Shown here piece after piece: positions 52,940 to 61,959 of a DNA stretch of 64,000 bases (position 1 is its first letter; every line of letters starts with the position of its first letter). Location: the NCBI RefSeq assembly GCF_000230895.2, contig NC_016604.1, forward strand, positions 1,674,001 to 1,738,000, read 5' to 3'. A program made the translations under genes and the position numbers. This stretch comes from Mycolicibacterium rhodesiae NBB3. Its GTDB lineage: Bacteria > Actinomycetota > Actinomycetes > Mycobacteriales > Mycobacteriaceae. Below the pieces are notes generated by a model. That model searched no databases. It saw only the letters and a list, made by a program, of their open reading frames with translations, and was not told the DNA's origin.

Positions 52940-54186
52940 CCGCGGAAACCCTCGCACCACCGGGGCCCCGCAGCGCGCTGCGGTTGATGTTCGACCCGGT
53001 CTTCGGCGCGCTGTTCTGGGGCAAGATGATCTCCGTCGTCGCGGTGTGGACACACGGCATCGTGGCGGCGATCGTGATGTACGACGCGACCCGCTCGGCG
53101 CTGATGGTCGGTCTCGTGGGCGTCGTCCAGTTCGCCCCGCAGCTGATCCTCAGCCCCACCAGTGGAAAGTGGGCCGATACCGGCAACCCAGTCCGCCAGA
53201 TCCTCCTCGGACGGGTGCTGTGTGTCGCCGGCTCGGGCTTCACCGCGGCATGGCTGTTCGTCGAACCGGCGCAGCAGGGCATGTCTGCTGCCGCTCCCGT
53301 TCTCCTCGGCACCCTGCTGGTTGGCCTCGGATTCGTCGTCGGCGGTCCGGCGATGCAATCCATCGTGCCCGACCTGATCCGCGAGGGTGAGCTCTCCACA
53401 GCCATGGCACTGAACAGCATCCCGATGACGATCGGGCGCATCGTCGGTCCCGCGTCCGGCGCCTATCTCGCCGCACATCTCGGTCCGGCAGCCGGCTTCG
53501 GTGTCAGTGCCGCCCTGCACCTGGTGTTCGCGATATTCCTACTCGTGGCGCACTTTCCGGCCCCACGCGGGCGGGCAGAGGATACGGATTATCGTGTCCG
53601 GGTCGCCCTCAAATACGTATGGCGCGACCGTCCTCTGCTACTGGCGTTGATCGCGGTGGGGGCGGTGGGCTTCGCATCGGACTCATCGATCACGTTGGCG
53701 CCGTCGATGGCCGATGAACTCGGCGGCGATGCGCGTCTGATCGGAACGCTGTCGGCGAGCTTCGGCATCGGCGCTGCGGTCGGGATGGCTGTGCTGGCGA
53801 TCATGGGCGGCCGAATGGCGTCGGCGAAAGTGTCCGCGATCGGATTGGCCGGTCTCGGTGTGGGATGTGGCGTGCTCGTGGCCGCCACCAACCCCGCAAT
53901 CGCGATCGGCGGGTTCGCGTTGGCGGGCCTCGGCTTCGGCTGGGCCATGACCGGGTTGAGCACCGTCGTCCAGGAACGCGCGCCAGAGGAGCTGCGGGGC
54001 AGGATCATGGCGCTGTGGCTCGTCGGCTTCCTCGGATCCCGACCGCTCGCCGCCGCGCTGCTCGGCGGAGCCGCCGATGTTTTCAGTGTGCACATGGCTT
54101 TCGCGGTAGCGGCCGTGCTGTGCGGGCTGGTTGCACTGTGGTGCCGACCGTCGAATATCGCCGGCCCGCTGCCCGCCAGGGTTTGA
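52936..54186 (+). CDS. MFS efflux transporter
   Basis: The 416-residue protein has about twelve membrane helices and resembles the enterobactin-exporter/MFS_3 group (EntS-like). Recognisable parts are LILSPTSGKWADTGNPVRQILLGR between helices 2 and 3 and VQERAPEELRGRIMALW before helix 10. It is translationally coupled to the MarR gene, a common layout for drug or metabolite export. The substrate is unknown. Confidence 0.88.
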   Translation: MTAETLAPPGPRSALRLMFDPVFGALFWGKMISVVAVWTHGIVAAIVMYDATRSALMVGLVGVVQFAPQLILSPTSGKWADTGNPVRQILLGRVLCVAGSGFTAAWLFVEPAQQGMSAAAPVLLGTLLVGLGFVVGGPAMQSIVPDLIREGELSTAMALNSIPMTIGRIVGPASGAYLAAHLGPAAGFGVSAALHLVFAIFLLVAHFPAPRGRAEDTDYRVRVALKYVWRDRPLLLALIAVGAVGFASDSSITLAPSMADELGGDARLIGTLSASFGIGAAVGMAVLAIMGGRMASAKVSAIGLAGLGVGCGVLVAATNPAIAIGGFALAGLGFGWAMTGLSTVVQERAPEELRGRIMALWLVGFLGSRPLAAALLGGAADVFSVHMAFAVAAVLCGLVALWCRPSNIAGPLPARV

Positions 54187-54192
54187 TGCCAC

Positions 54193-55030
54193 GTGGGCGA
54201 GTCAGGTGTAGGACGTGCCGACGCCAGCATGCTCACTGGCGTTTCAGAGACGGCGCTGTTGACGCTGAACGGCAGGGCGTTCCAAGCCCGTCACCCCCAG
54301 GCCATCATCGACGACCCCATGGCCATCCGGCTGGTCGACTCGATCGACTTCGACTTCGACAAGTTCGGCCGACGTAAAGGTCAGGAGATGGCGCTGCGGT
54401 CGCTCGCTCTCGACCGCGCCGCCCTGCAGTACCTGTCCGAACATCCGGCCGCGACAGTGGTGGCGCTCGCCGAAGGCCTGCAGACCAGCTTCTGGCGGCT
54501 GAACAGCGCTCTCCCGAACGCCGAGTTCCGCTGGCTGACAGTGGATTTCGAACCAATCATCGCGTTACGCAAACGACTCCTGCCCTCGTCAACGCGGATC
54601 ACCAACCTTGCACAGTCGGCACTCGACTATTCGTGGATGGACACCGTGGAAACCAGCAACGGCGTCTTCATCACCGCAGAGGGCCTGCTGATGTATCTGC
54701 AACCCGACGAGGCGATGGGCTTGATCACCGAGTGCGCCAAACGATTTCCCGGCGGACAGATGATCTTCGACCTGCCGCCGGTACTGGTGAAGAAGTTCGC
54801 GAAGAACGGGCTGAAGTCTTCCAAGGAGTATCGCGTTCCGCCGATGCCGTTCAGCCTTTCGGCAAATCAACTGGCCGACCTGGCCAATAGCGTGCCCGGT
54901 ATCCGGGCCGCACACGACCTGCCCATGCCCGAGCCGGGGCGTCATGTTCAAGAAGCTGTTCCCGGCCTTCTGGCAGTGGCGGCTGACCAAGCAGATCCGC
55001 GGCGCCTACACGCTGCTGGAATTCGGCTGA
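54193..55030 (+). pseudogene. Class I SAM methyltransferase (LCMT-like) with a frameshift near its 3' end
   Basis: From GTG 54193 the product matches leucine-carboxyl-methyltransferase-like/O-methyltransferases: DDPMAIRLVDSIDFDFDKFG, TVVALAEGLQTSFWRL, WLTVDFEPIIALRKRLLP, FITAEGLLMYL, and FDLPPVLVKKFAKNG. At about 54930 the frame changes: the expected C-terminus SRGVMFKKLFPAFWQWRLTK through LLEFG and stop (55028-55030) is coded in a second frame. The original frame runs on to 55443 with non-coding sequence. One base lost, or a sequencing error, explains this. The intact protein would be about 278 residues and is encoded just after the MFS exporter. Confidence 0.75.
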
Positions 55031-55066
55031 ACCGCAGCGCGGTGCGCAGCTGCTCGTCCTCGAGCG

Positions 55067-55156
55067 CTATTCGGCAGACGCCGCCGATACGACCACGGCG
55101 TAGGCCCGCTTGCGCCGGTCGTTGGTCAGGTCGACATGGACGAACTTGGGCTCCAT
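55067..55156 (-). pseudogene. Short orphan fragment, possible C-terminus of a lost gene
   Basis: A 29-codon stretch MEPKFVHVDLTNDRRKRAYA ... ASAE ends in TAG. It looks like the C-terminus of a protein, perhaps a hotdog-fold thioesterase (PaaI-like), but is too short to be sure. No matching upstream part exists. It sits between the frameshifted methyltransferase and the frameshifted ferredoxin. The rest of 55031-55546 apart from the ferredoxin shows no gene. Confidence 0.3.
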
Positions 55157-55249
55157 TTGGCACCTGCAGGCCAAACGTTGGCGCGTTCGGCCCACGACCT
55201 CTGTCCATCCGATTGCGACCATCGGTGTACGGCAATGAGTGGAGGAGCC

Positions 55250-55443
55250 ATGCACATCACCGTCGACTACACGCTGTGCGAAGGACATGGCCAGTGTCTG
55301 ATGCCGCGCCCGATGTGTTCGATCTACCCGATGGGTCCGAGCAGGTTGAAGTGACCGTTCCGGCCACATGGGAATTGGAGTACGACGCGATCCTTCGCGC
55401 CGTCGCGATGTGCCCGGCACAGGCCCTGCGGGTGTGCGAATGA
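55250..55443 (+). pseudogene. 3Fe-4S ferredoxin with a frameshift
   Basis: ATG 55250 has the strong site GGAGGAG and begins MHITVDYTLCEGHGQC, the usual start of small actinobacterial 3Fe-4S ferredoxins that feed cytochrome P450s. Around 55298 the frame changes: the rest DAAPDVFDLPDGSEQVEVTV through VAMCPAQALRVCE lies in another frame and ends at 55443. Together they give about 64 residues, the normal length, with all cluster Cys. The first frame alone ends at 55354. No P450 gene is nearby. Confidence 0.75.
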
Positions 55444-55546
55444 TCCGTCGTGTTGCCTGACAGTCACACGCCCGGTGGCCAGATCCCGACGGACATTGTC
55501 CATCTGTCAACTGGCCTGCCGAATCAACGCTCGGCAAGGTGGCGGT

Positions 55547-56212
55547 ATGACCACTGCGCAACAATGGGACCTTCCCGACTCCGAGATCTGCTCTGCAGCT
55601 TTGCAATTAGCGGTCGACGTGTCCCCGGCCTTCCTCACCAACCACTGCGTCCGCAGCTACCTGTTCGGACGTGAACTTGCCGCGGCCAAGGGCTTGCGCG
55701 CCGGCGCCGACTACGACGACGAACTGTTGTACCTCGCCTGCATCCTGCACGACCTCGGCATCACCGACCACGGTCAGGGCGAGCAGCGATTCGAGGTCGA
55801 CGGCGCCGATGCCGCAGCGCGCTTTCTTCGCGACCGCTCGGTCCCCGAGGATCGGGTCTCCACTGTGTGGCAGTCCATTGCGCTGCACACCAGCGTCGGC
55901 TTGGCCGAACGATTCGGCACCGTGCAGTCCCTTTCCTACCTCGGGATCTCTCTGGACATCAACGGCGTCGAAAAGAACCTTCTCTCACCCGGGTTCGCCG
56001 AGCGGGTGCACCAGGGATGGCCGCGGCACGACCTCGGCTATGCGATCACCGCGGCCATCGCCGACGGCACCAGAGCCAACCCGATGAAGGCTCCCCCATT
56101 CTCGTTCCCCGCCCACATCCACTCCCTGGTCAACGACGGACCCCCGCTGCGATTCCTCGACCTCGTGGCCGCCTCGGGCTGGGGCGATCGCCCCTTGGCG
56201 ACGCCCGGCTGA
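55547..56212 (+). CDS. HD-domain phosphohydrolase-like protein (cyanamide-hydratase-related)
   Basis: The 221-residue protein has an HD domain: NHCVRSYLFG (first His), ACILHDLGITD (HD pair), then RFEVDGADAAARFL and ALHTSVGLAERFG (later His). These match the HD family that includes cyanamide hydratases and related uncharacterised proteins. The start ATG 55547 has AAGGTGG nearby; the upstream frame is not conserved. The substrate is unknown. Confidence 0.83.
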   Translation: MTTAQQWDLPDSEICSAALQLAVDVSPAFLTNHCVRSYLFGRELAAAKGLRAGADYDDELLYLACILHDLGITDHGQGEQRFEVDGADAAARFLRDRSVPEDRVSTVWQSIALHTSVGLAERFGTVQSLSYLGISLDINGVEKNLLSPGFAERVHQGWPRHDLGYAITAAIADGTRANPMKAPPFSFPAHIHSLVNDGPPLRFLDLVAASGWGDRPLATPG

Positions 56213-56327
56213 GCGGACATCCGCGCAGATGTCGCGATCGGAAACCCGCCGGTGTCGAAATTCGTGATGGACACCGGGCCATGCAGACCCAAGCATGGAT
56301 GCCGCGAGCCAGGAGAGGCGGTTGGGT

Positions 56328-57413
56328 ATGACGATCAGCGTGGCCGAGCGCGCGGAACTGCGCACGGCGGTGAGCGATCTGCTGGGCGACAAGTGCACCG
56401 AAGACGATGTGCGCCGCGTGATGAGCACCGACGACGGATTCGATCGCGACCTGTGGAGCCGACTCGCCGAGCAGGGCGTGCTCGGCATGCTCATCGCCGA
56501 GGAACACGGTGGTCTGGGTTTCGGTCCGCTGGAACTCGAAGCCGTCGCCGAGGAAACCGGCGCGGCCCCGCTGCCGGCCCCGTTCATCTCCAGCGCCGTG
56601 CTGACGGTGGCACTAATCCAGGCCGCGGGCGCAGCCGATGACCAACAACGACTGCTGCCGAGCCTCGCCGACGGTTCGGCCATCGGCACCGTCGCGTTGA
56701 CGGGCGCATCCGGCTCATGGACCGCAGACGGCGTCGACGTGCACGCCGATGCCGACGGCACGCTCAGCGGTACAGCGCATTACGTCACCTGGGGTCAGGT
56801 GGCCGACATTGTGCTCGTGGTCGCCCACACCCCAGAAGGCATCGGCGTGTACGAGGTCACCGGTGACTTCGAGCGCACGGCCGCAACGGTTTTCGACCCT
56901 ACTGTGCGCCTCTCGACATTCACCTTCGCGAACACCCCGGGCCGACGCCTGGGCACCGCGGGCTGGGAGGCTGTGCAGACAGCGCTTGGCTACGCCGTCA
57001 TCGCATCGGCGGGCGAGCAGGTGGGCGGATCCCGGCGCATCTTCGACATGACCGTCGAGTACCTCAAGACCCGCGTGCAGTTCGGCAGGCAGATCGGCAG
57101 CTTCCAGGCGCTCAAGCACATGGCCGCCGACCTGCTGATCGAAGTCGAGAACGCCACCTCAGCCGCCCAGCACGCCGCAGCGGAAAAAGCAGCGGACAGC
57201 CAAACCTCGGACGGGGCAACAGCGTTGGCCGGGTTCGCCTGTGCCGAGGCATACGAGACCATCGCCATGAACGCGATCCAGATGCACGGCGGTATCGGTT
57301 TCACGTGGGAACATCCCGCCCACCTCTTCCTGCGGCGGGCACGCACCGGACTTCAACTGTTCGGCGGTCCCCGGCTGCATCGCAAGCGCTACCTCACCTC
57401 GAAAGGTGCCTGA
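56328..57413 (+). CDS. Acyl-CoA dehydrogenase (smaller subunit type)
   Basis: The 361-residue protein is a FadE-type flavoprotein with N-terminal helical, beta and C-terminal helical domains. Seen parts are LGMLIAEEHGGLGFGPLELE, TRVQFGRQIGSFQALKHMAA and IQMHGGIGFTWEHPAHLFLR near the end. Its length and the neighbouring larger homologue suggest a heteromeric enzyme as in steroid and alkanoate pathways, where one subunit lacks the catalytic base. ATG 56328 is preferred over ATG 56295 because of the GGAGAGG between them. It is the first gene of the catabolic operon. Confidence 0.88.
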   Translation: MTISVAERAELRTAVSDLLGDKCTEDDVRRVMSTDDGFDRDLWSRLAEQGVLGMLIAEEHGGLGFGPLELEAVAEETGAAPLPAPFISSAVLTVALIQAAGAADDQQRLLPSLADGSAIGTVALTGASGSWTADGVDVHADADGTLSGTAHYVTWGQVADIVLVVAHTPEGIGVYEVTGDFERTAATVFDPTVRLSTFTFANTPGRRLGTAGWEAVQTALGYAVIASAGEQVGGSRRIFDMTVEYLKTRVQFGRQIGSFQALKHMAADLLIEVENATSAAQHAAAEKAADSQTSDGATALAGFACAEAYETIAMNAIQMHGGIGFTWEHPAHLFLRRARTGLQLFGGPRLHRKRYLTSKGA

Positions 57414-57414
57414 C

Positions 57415-58608
57415 ATGACGACCCCCGCCCTGCCGAAACCAGACGAACTGCGCGCTGAGGTCGCAGACTGGTTGCGCGACAACTGGACTCCGCTGCCCAA
57501 GTCCGACGATCCCTGGGCATCCACCCCGGAGCGGATCGCCTGGCTGGAGAAGGTGCTCGACGCCGGCTACGCGGTGCCGACCTACCCCGCCGAGTGGTTC
57601 GGCCGCGGGTACCCGAACAAGCTGGCCAACGTCATCGGGCAGGAGTTCGCGGCCATCAAGGCGCCCGGCTCGCGTCAGGACAAGTACAACATCCCGGCCA
57701 ACACCGTGCTCGCGCTCGGCACCGGCAAGCTCAAGGACGATCTGCTGCGCGGCTTTCTCGTCGAGCGGTCCCGCACCTGCCTGCTCTACAGCGAGCCTGG
57801 CGCCGGCTCCGACCTGGCCAGCGTGCGCACGACCGCGGTGCGGCAGGGCGACCAGTGGGTGGTCAACGGTCAGAAGGTGTGGACATCGGGTGCGCAGACG
57901 GCCGACTACGCGCTGCTGCTCGCCCGCACCGACTGGGATGTGCCCAAGCACAGGGGACTGAGCCTGTTCATCATGCCGATGAAGCAGCAGGGCGTCGAGG
58001 TGCGGCCGCTGGTGCAGATCACCGGTGAGTCCCACTTCAACGAGGTGTTCATCAGCGACGCGACGGTGTCGAACGACTACCTCCTCGGCGGCGAGGGCAA
58101 CGGCTGGCGGGCGTTGCAGACCGCGCTGGCCTACGAACGCTCGATCATGGGTGACAGTGGGCGCGGGTCACGAAACCGCAAGGCGGACAGCCTGATCGAA
58201 CTGGCGCGCGAGCACGGCGTGCTCGACGATCCGGCTGTGCGCTATCCGCTGGCCAAGGTGCTGGCCATGCGCGAGCTCAACAAGCTGAACAACGCCCGCG
58301 CCAAAGCCAGCGCCTCGCAGGGCACGTCGAGCTCGATCATGTCCCTCGGCAAGCTCGCGATGTCGAAGATTCTGCACACCGAGGCGGCGATGAAGACACA
58401 GATCATCGGTGCCCAGGCGCTGCTGGCCGGACCCGAGAATCCCGAAGCCGACGACGTCAACTTCCTCACGCTCAACGCGTTCTTCACGTCGATCGGCGGA
58501 GGCACCGACCAGATCCAGCGCAACATCATCGGCGAACGCGTCCTCGGCCTGCCCAAGGAACCCGAAGCCGACCGCGACATCCCGTTCCGTCAAGCTCGCC
58601 GGAGCTGA
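57415..58608 (+). CDS. Acyl-CoA dehydrogenase (larger subunit type)
   Basis: The 397-residue protein belongs to the same superfamily but a different branch. Visible elements are WPxW-like YAVPTYPAEWFGRGYPNKLA, LLYSEPGAGSDLASVRTTA (the FAD/substrate loop), WVVNGQKVWTSGAQTADYAL and the C-terminal GGGTDQIQRNIIGERVLGLP. It follows the first dehydrogenase by one base. The two are probably partners in one complex acting on the same acyl-CoA. Confidence 0.9.
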   Translation: MTTPALPKPDELRAEVADWLRDNWTPLPKSDDPWASTPERIAWLEKVLDAGYAVPTYPAEWFGRGYPNKLANVIGQEFAAIKAPGSRQDKYNIPANTVLALGTGKLKDDLLRGFLVERSRTCLLYSEPGAGSDLASVRTTAVRQGDQWVVNGQKVWTSGAQTADYALLLARTDWDVPKHRGLSLFIMPMKQQGVEVRPLVQITGESHFNEVFISDATVSNDYLLGGEGNGWRALQTALAYERSIMGDSGRGSRNRKADSLIELAREHGVLDDPAVRYPLAKVLAMRELNKLNNARAKASASQGTSSSIMSLGKLAMSKILHTEAAMKTQIIGAQALLAGPENPEADDVNFLTLNAFFTSIGGGTDQIQRNIIGERVLGLPKEPEADRDIPFRQARRS

Positions 58609-58613
58609 CCGGA

Positions 58614-60932
58614 GTGTCACCCGCCTACGATCCGCCGCTGCTCGGCGCCCGGATTCTCGATCTCGCCTCCGGCCCGATGACCGCCGTCGGACGCCTGTTC
58701 GCCGATCTGGGCGCCCAGGTCACGGTCGCGCGGCTGGCCGGCGTCGCCCGCGACGACGTCGTCGGACCGTGGGTCGGCGCGGTGCCGATCCAGACCGCGA
58801 TCAACCGCTACGGCATGGCCGTGCTCGAGGTCGACGACCCGACGGGTTCGGAGTTCGAGGAATTGCTCGCCGGCGCCGACATCCTCATCGAGAACACCCG
58901 ACCGGGATCAACGGCCGAGGCGGCGTTGTCGGTGCGCAGCATCCGCGAGCGGCATCCGTCGCTGGTGATTCTTTCGATCAGCGATTTCGGCCGCGACAAC
59001 GACTACCGCGGTTGGCAGGGCACCGGTCCGGTGTTTCACGCGCTGTCGAGCGAGCTGTCCAGGTCGGGGATCCCGGGCCGGGAACCGCTGGTGCCTCCGG
59101 CAGACCTGCCCTATCAGGTGGCCGCCGCGCAGGCCGCGGTGCTGACGACGGCCGTATATCTTGATCGGTTGCGAACCGGTGAAGGCGATCTGATCGACTT
59201 CTCGATTCTCGACGGTGCGATGCAGACCCTCGATCCGCCGTTCGGCTCTGCCGGAAGCGCCTCGGCCGGAGTCGCGGTGAGCGCGCAGCGGCGCGACTTC
59301 GACGCCGAACAACAGCGCTACCCGATCATCGCCTGCAAGGACGGCCACGTCCGGATCTGCATTCTGGCCAAGCGGCAGTGGCAGGGCATGTTCACGTGGA
59401 TGGGCAGTCCGCCCCAGTTCGCCGACCCCTCCTACGACAAGCTCGGAAAGCGTTTCAGGTCACCGCAATTGCTGACGGCGATCGAACGCTTCTGCGCGGA
59501 CAAGACGCGCGCGGAGCTGGAAACGCAGGGCCAGGCCCACGGCGTGCCGACCGCGGCGGTGCTGACGCTGTCCGAGGCGTTGAACGCCGACCACTTCGCT
59601 GCGCGCGGGTTCTTCCGCGATGTCGACCTCGCTGCGGGAGTGGTTGCCCCGATCCCGGTGGGGGTCAGTGAGATCGACGGCCACCGCGCAAGCGCACTCA
59701 ACGCGTCTAGCGCACCGGACGCCGCTCGGCCCAGCGGCGCACCGCTGTTGGCGAGTCGTCCCCGTCGCGGCGAGGGCCTTCCGCTGGAAGGCATCCGTGT
59801 GCTGGATCTGGGCGTCATCGTCGTCGGCGCCGACACCGGCAGGCTCTTCGGCGACCTGGGCGCCGACGTCGTCAAGATCGAACACTCAGCACATCCCGAC
59901 GGCTTGCGGATCGGCAAGCCGACGTCGATGACCCAGCCGTTCGCCGCGGGCCACCGCAACAAACGCTCGATCGGCATCGACATGCGCACGGCGCAGGGAC
60001 GCGAGCTCGCCCACCGGCTGGTGAAGCGCTCCGACGTCGTGCTGACCAACTTCAAGCCCGGCGTGGCCGAGGCACTCGGAATGGACTACGCCACACTCCG
60101 ACAGATCAACCCCGGGATCGTCGTCATCGACAGTTCGGCGTTCGGCCCGACCGGGCCGTGGGCCAACCGGCTCGGGTACGGACCGCTGGTCCGCGCCGCC
60201 GTCGGATTCACGAACCTGTGGACCTACTCCGATGAGCCCGAGACATTCTGCGACACCGTCACCGTCTACCCGGACCACGTCGCGGCCCGGATCGGCGCGC
60301 TGTCCGCGATCGCCCTGCTGTTGCGGCGCGAACGCACCGGTGCAGGCGGGTCGGCCAGCATCTCGCAGGCAGAGGTCATGCTCAGCCACCTCGCGGCCGA
60401 TATCGCCGCCGATGCGCTGCACCACGCCGGCCACTCCCCTGCCGACGAGCCGGATCACCACGCCGTCTCGGGTCTCTATCCGGCTGCCGGCGAGGACAAG
60501 TGGATCGCGATCACCGTGCGCAACGACGCCGATCGGACGGCGCTGTGCGACGTGGTGGGTGCATCGGAATCGGGCGATCAGGACGCGATCCGTGCCTGGA
60601 CGATGCGGCACTCCCACACCGAGGCGATGGAGCTTCTACAGGCCGCGGGCGTACCCGCGGGCGCAGTCATGCACGCCGACGAGCTCCCCGCGTGGGGGTA
60701 CTACGAGCAGCGGCGCGCGTTCCGGGAAGAGTTGCATCCGCACGCGGACGTCCCTTTCGTGATGGAGAACGTGCAGATCCACTGCGGCCACGTGGCGGAT
60801 CCGCCGCTGGGACAGGCGCCGCTGCTTGGCGAGCAGACCGCCGAGATCGCCGCCGAGCTGCTCGGCCTCGACGCCGCGGAGATCGCAGAGCTGCACGAAC
60901 GCGGCGTCCTGGAGACGCCCGCAGTCTCGTAG
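58614..60932 (+). CDS. Fused double-domain family III CoA-transferase (CaiB/BaiF)
   Basis: The 772-residue protein contains two CoA-transferase domains in tandem (about 1-360 and 385-765). The second is complete, with LEGIRVLDLGVIVVGADTGR, LFGDLGADVVKIEHSAHPD, KRSIGIDM and SDVVLTNFKPGVAEALGMDY. The first has LLGARILDLASGPMTAVGRL but a weaker active region. Family III enzymes are usually dimers of two interlocked single domains, so the fusion may form the dimer in one chain with one active site lost. The Asp nucleophile in the second half should be in the region after RNKRSIGIDM. It uses a GTG start 5 bases after the dehydrogenase. Confidence 0.9.
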   Translation: MSPAYDPPLLGARILDLASGPMTAVGRLFADLGAQVTVARLAGVARDDVVGPWVGAVPIQTAINRYGMAVLEVDDPTGSEFEELLAGADILIENTRPGSTAEAALSVRSIRERHPSLVILSISDFGRDNDYRGWQGTGPVFHALSSELSRSGIPGREPLVPPADLPYQVAAAQAAVLTTAVYLDRLRTGEGDLIDFSILDGAMQTLDPPFGSAGSASAGVAVSAQRRDFDAEQQRYPIIACKDGHVRICILAKRQWQGMFTWMGSPPQFADPSYDKLGKRFRSPQLLTAIERFCADKTRAELETQGQAHGVPTAAVLTLSEALNADHFAARGFFRDVDLAAGVVAPIPVGVSEIDGHRASALNASSAPDAARPSGAPLLASRPRRGEGLPLEGIRVLDLGVIVVGADTGRLFGDLGADVVKIEHSAHPDGLRIGKPTSMTQPFAAGHRNKRSIGIDMRTAQGRELAHRLVKRSDVVLTNFKPGVAEALGMDYATLRQINPGIVVIDSSAFGPTGPWANRLGYGPLVRAAVGFTNLWTYSDEPETFCDTVTVYPDHVAARIGALSAIALLLRRERTGAGGSASISQAEVMLSHLAADIAADALHHAGHSPADEPDHHAVSGLYPAAGEDKWIAITVRNDADRTALCDVVGASESGDQDAIRAWTMRHSHTEAMELLQAAGVPAGAVMHADELPAWGYYEQRRAFREELHPHADVPFVMENVQIHCGHVADPPLGQAPLLGEQTAEIAAELLGLDAAEIAELHERGVLETPAVS

Positions 60933-60972
60933 CATTCGAAGGGGTACGGCAGGACCTTCGAGTGCGGCAGGG

Positions 60973-61905
60973 ATGGACATCGACTTCACCAGGCTCAGGT
61001 ACTTCGTGGCTGTCGCAGACGAGCTGCACTTCAAGCGGGCCGCAAACAAGTTGATGATCACGCCGCCGCCGCTCAGCAAGCAGATCAAACTGCTGGAAAG
61101 AGAACTCGGCGGACCGCTGTTCGAGCGGGGCTATCACGACGTGCGGTTGACGCCGCTCGGCCAACGACTGCTCGGTCCGGCGCGCGAGATCCTCCGGCAG
61201 GTCGAGGACTTCAAGGCCCTCGCCGCGCACGGCGACCAGGGCCGGGCCCCGATCCGGGTGAGCGCCACGGCCTATGCCCCTTCGGACCTGACCGCCGCGC
61301 TCGAGGCGGTGCTCGCGGAGATGGCCGTCCACACCGAGTTCAGCGTGCCGGGGTCGGCGGCCGAAGTCACCGCCAAGCTGATCGCCGGCCACGCCGAACT
61401 GGGCTTGATCCACCTGCCCGCCAGTGACAAGCGTTTGCGTTACCGGGTCGTCGCCCAATACCAGGGCGCAATCGCGGTCCGGTTCGACGACCCGTTGGCC
61501 GCCAGGGATCTCGTGGCGATCGAGGAGTTGCGTGACCGCGATGTCGTCATCGACGTCGCACGCCCCAACCCCGTGGTGTTGGCCGGGCTGACGCGCAGTC
61601 TGAACCGCAAGGGCATCCATCGCATCGTCCGCACGACGAACCAGCGGGGCGGCGAGGTCGAGATGGCCACCCAGGTGTTCAACCGGCACCTCGTCGCAGT
61701 GGTCAGCTACGCGCCTGATTCGTTCATCGGCAAGATGTTCTCACCGCCCGAGTTCAAGCTGATACCGCTCGATGAAAGCACCTGGGCACCAGTGGATATC
61801 GCACTCGCCTGGGTACCCGAGCGGCTCGGGACCAGGTCCGCGGAGGTCGAGTCCGCCGCCGAACGAATCGCTGAGGGGCTGGGGCCGGTGCGCCGCGGCG
61901 CGTGA
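60973..61905 (+). CDS. LysR-family transcriptional regulator
   Basis: The 310-residue protein has a LysR helix-turn-helix (FVAVADELHFKRAANKLMIT, then PPLSKQIKLLERELGGPLFE) and a two-lobed effector domain. It follows the CoA-transferase gene by 40 bases in the same direction and probably controls the acyl-CoA operon 56328-60932. LysR genes are more often divergent, so it may respond to a metabolite of that pathway. The ligand is unknown. Confidence 0.88.
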   Translation: MDIDFTRLRYFVAVADELHFKRAANKLMITPPPLSKQIKLLERELGGPLFERGYHDVRLTPLGQRLLGPAREILRQVEDFKALAAHGDQGRAPIRVSATAYAPSDLTAALEAVLAEMAVHTEFSVPGSAAEVTAKLIAGHAELGLIHLPASDKRLRYRVVAQYQGAIAVRFDDPLAARDLVAIEELRDRDVVIDVARPNPVVLAGLTRSLNRKGIHRIVRTTNQRGGEVEMATQVFNRHLVAVVSYAPDSFIGKMFSPPEFKLIPLDESTWAPVDIALAWVPERLGTRSAEVESAAERIAEGLGPVRRGA

Positions 61906-61959
61906 GCCGGTGACGCGGCGTCCGAGCCGAACGGACCGTAGGGCAGGCTGGTGGAAGCG

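Noticed and set aside
55037..55443. C-terminal extension of the methyltransferase frame through the ferredoxin
   Set aside because: After about 54930 the frame is Arg/Ser/Pro-rich without family similarity, while the true C-terminus and the ferredoxin lie in other frames.
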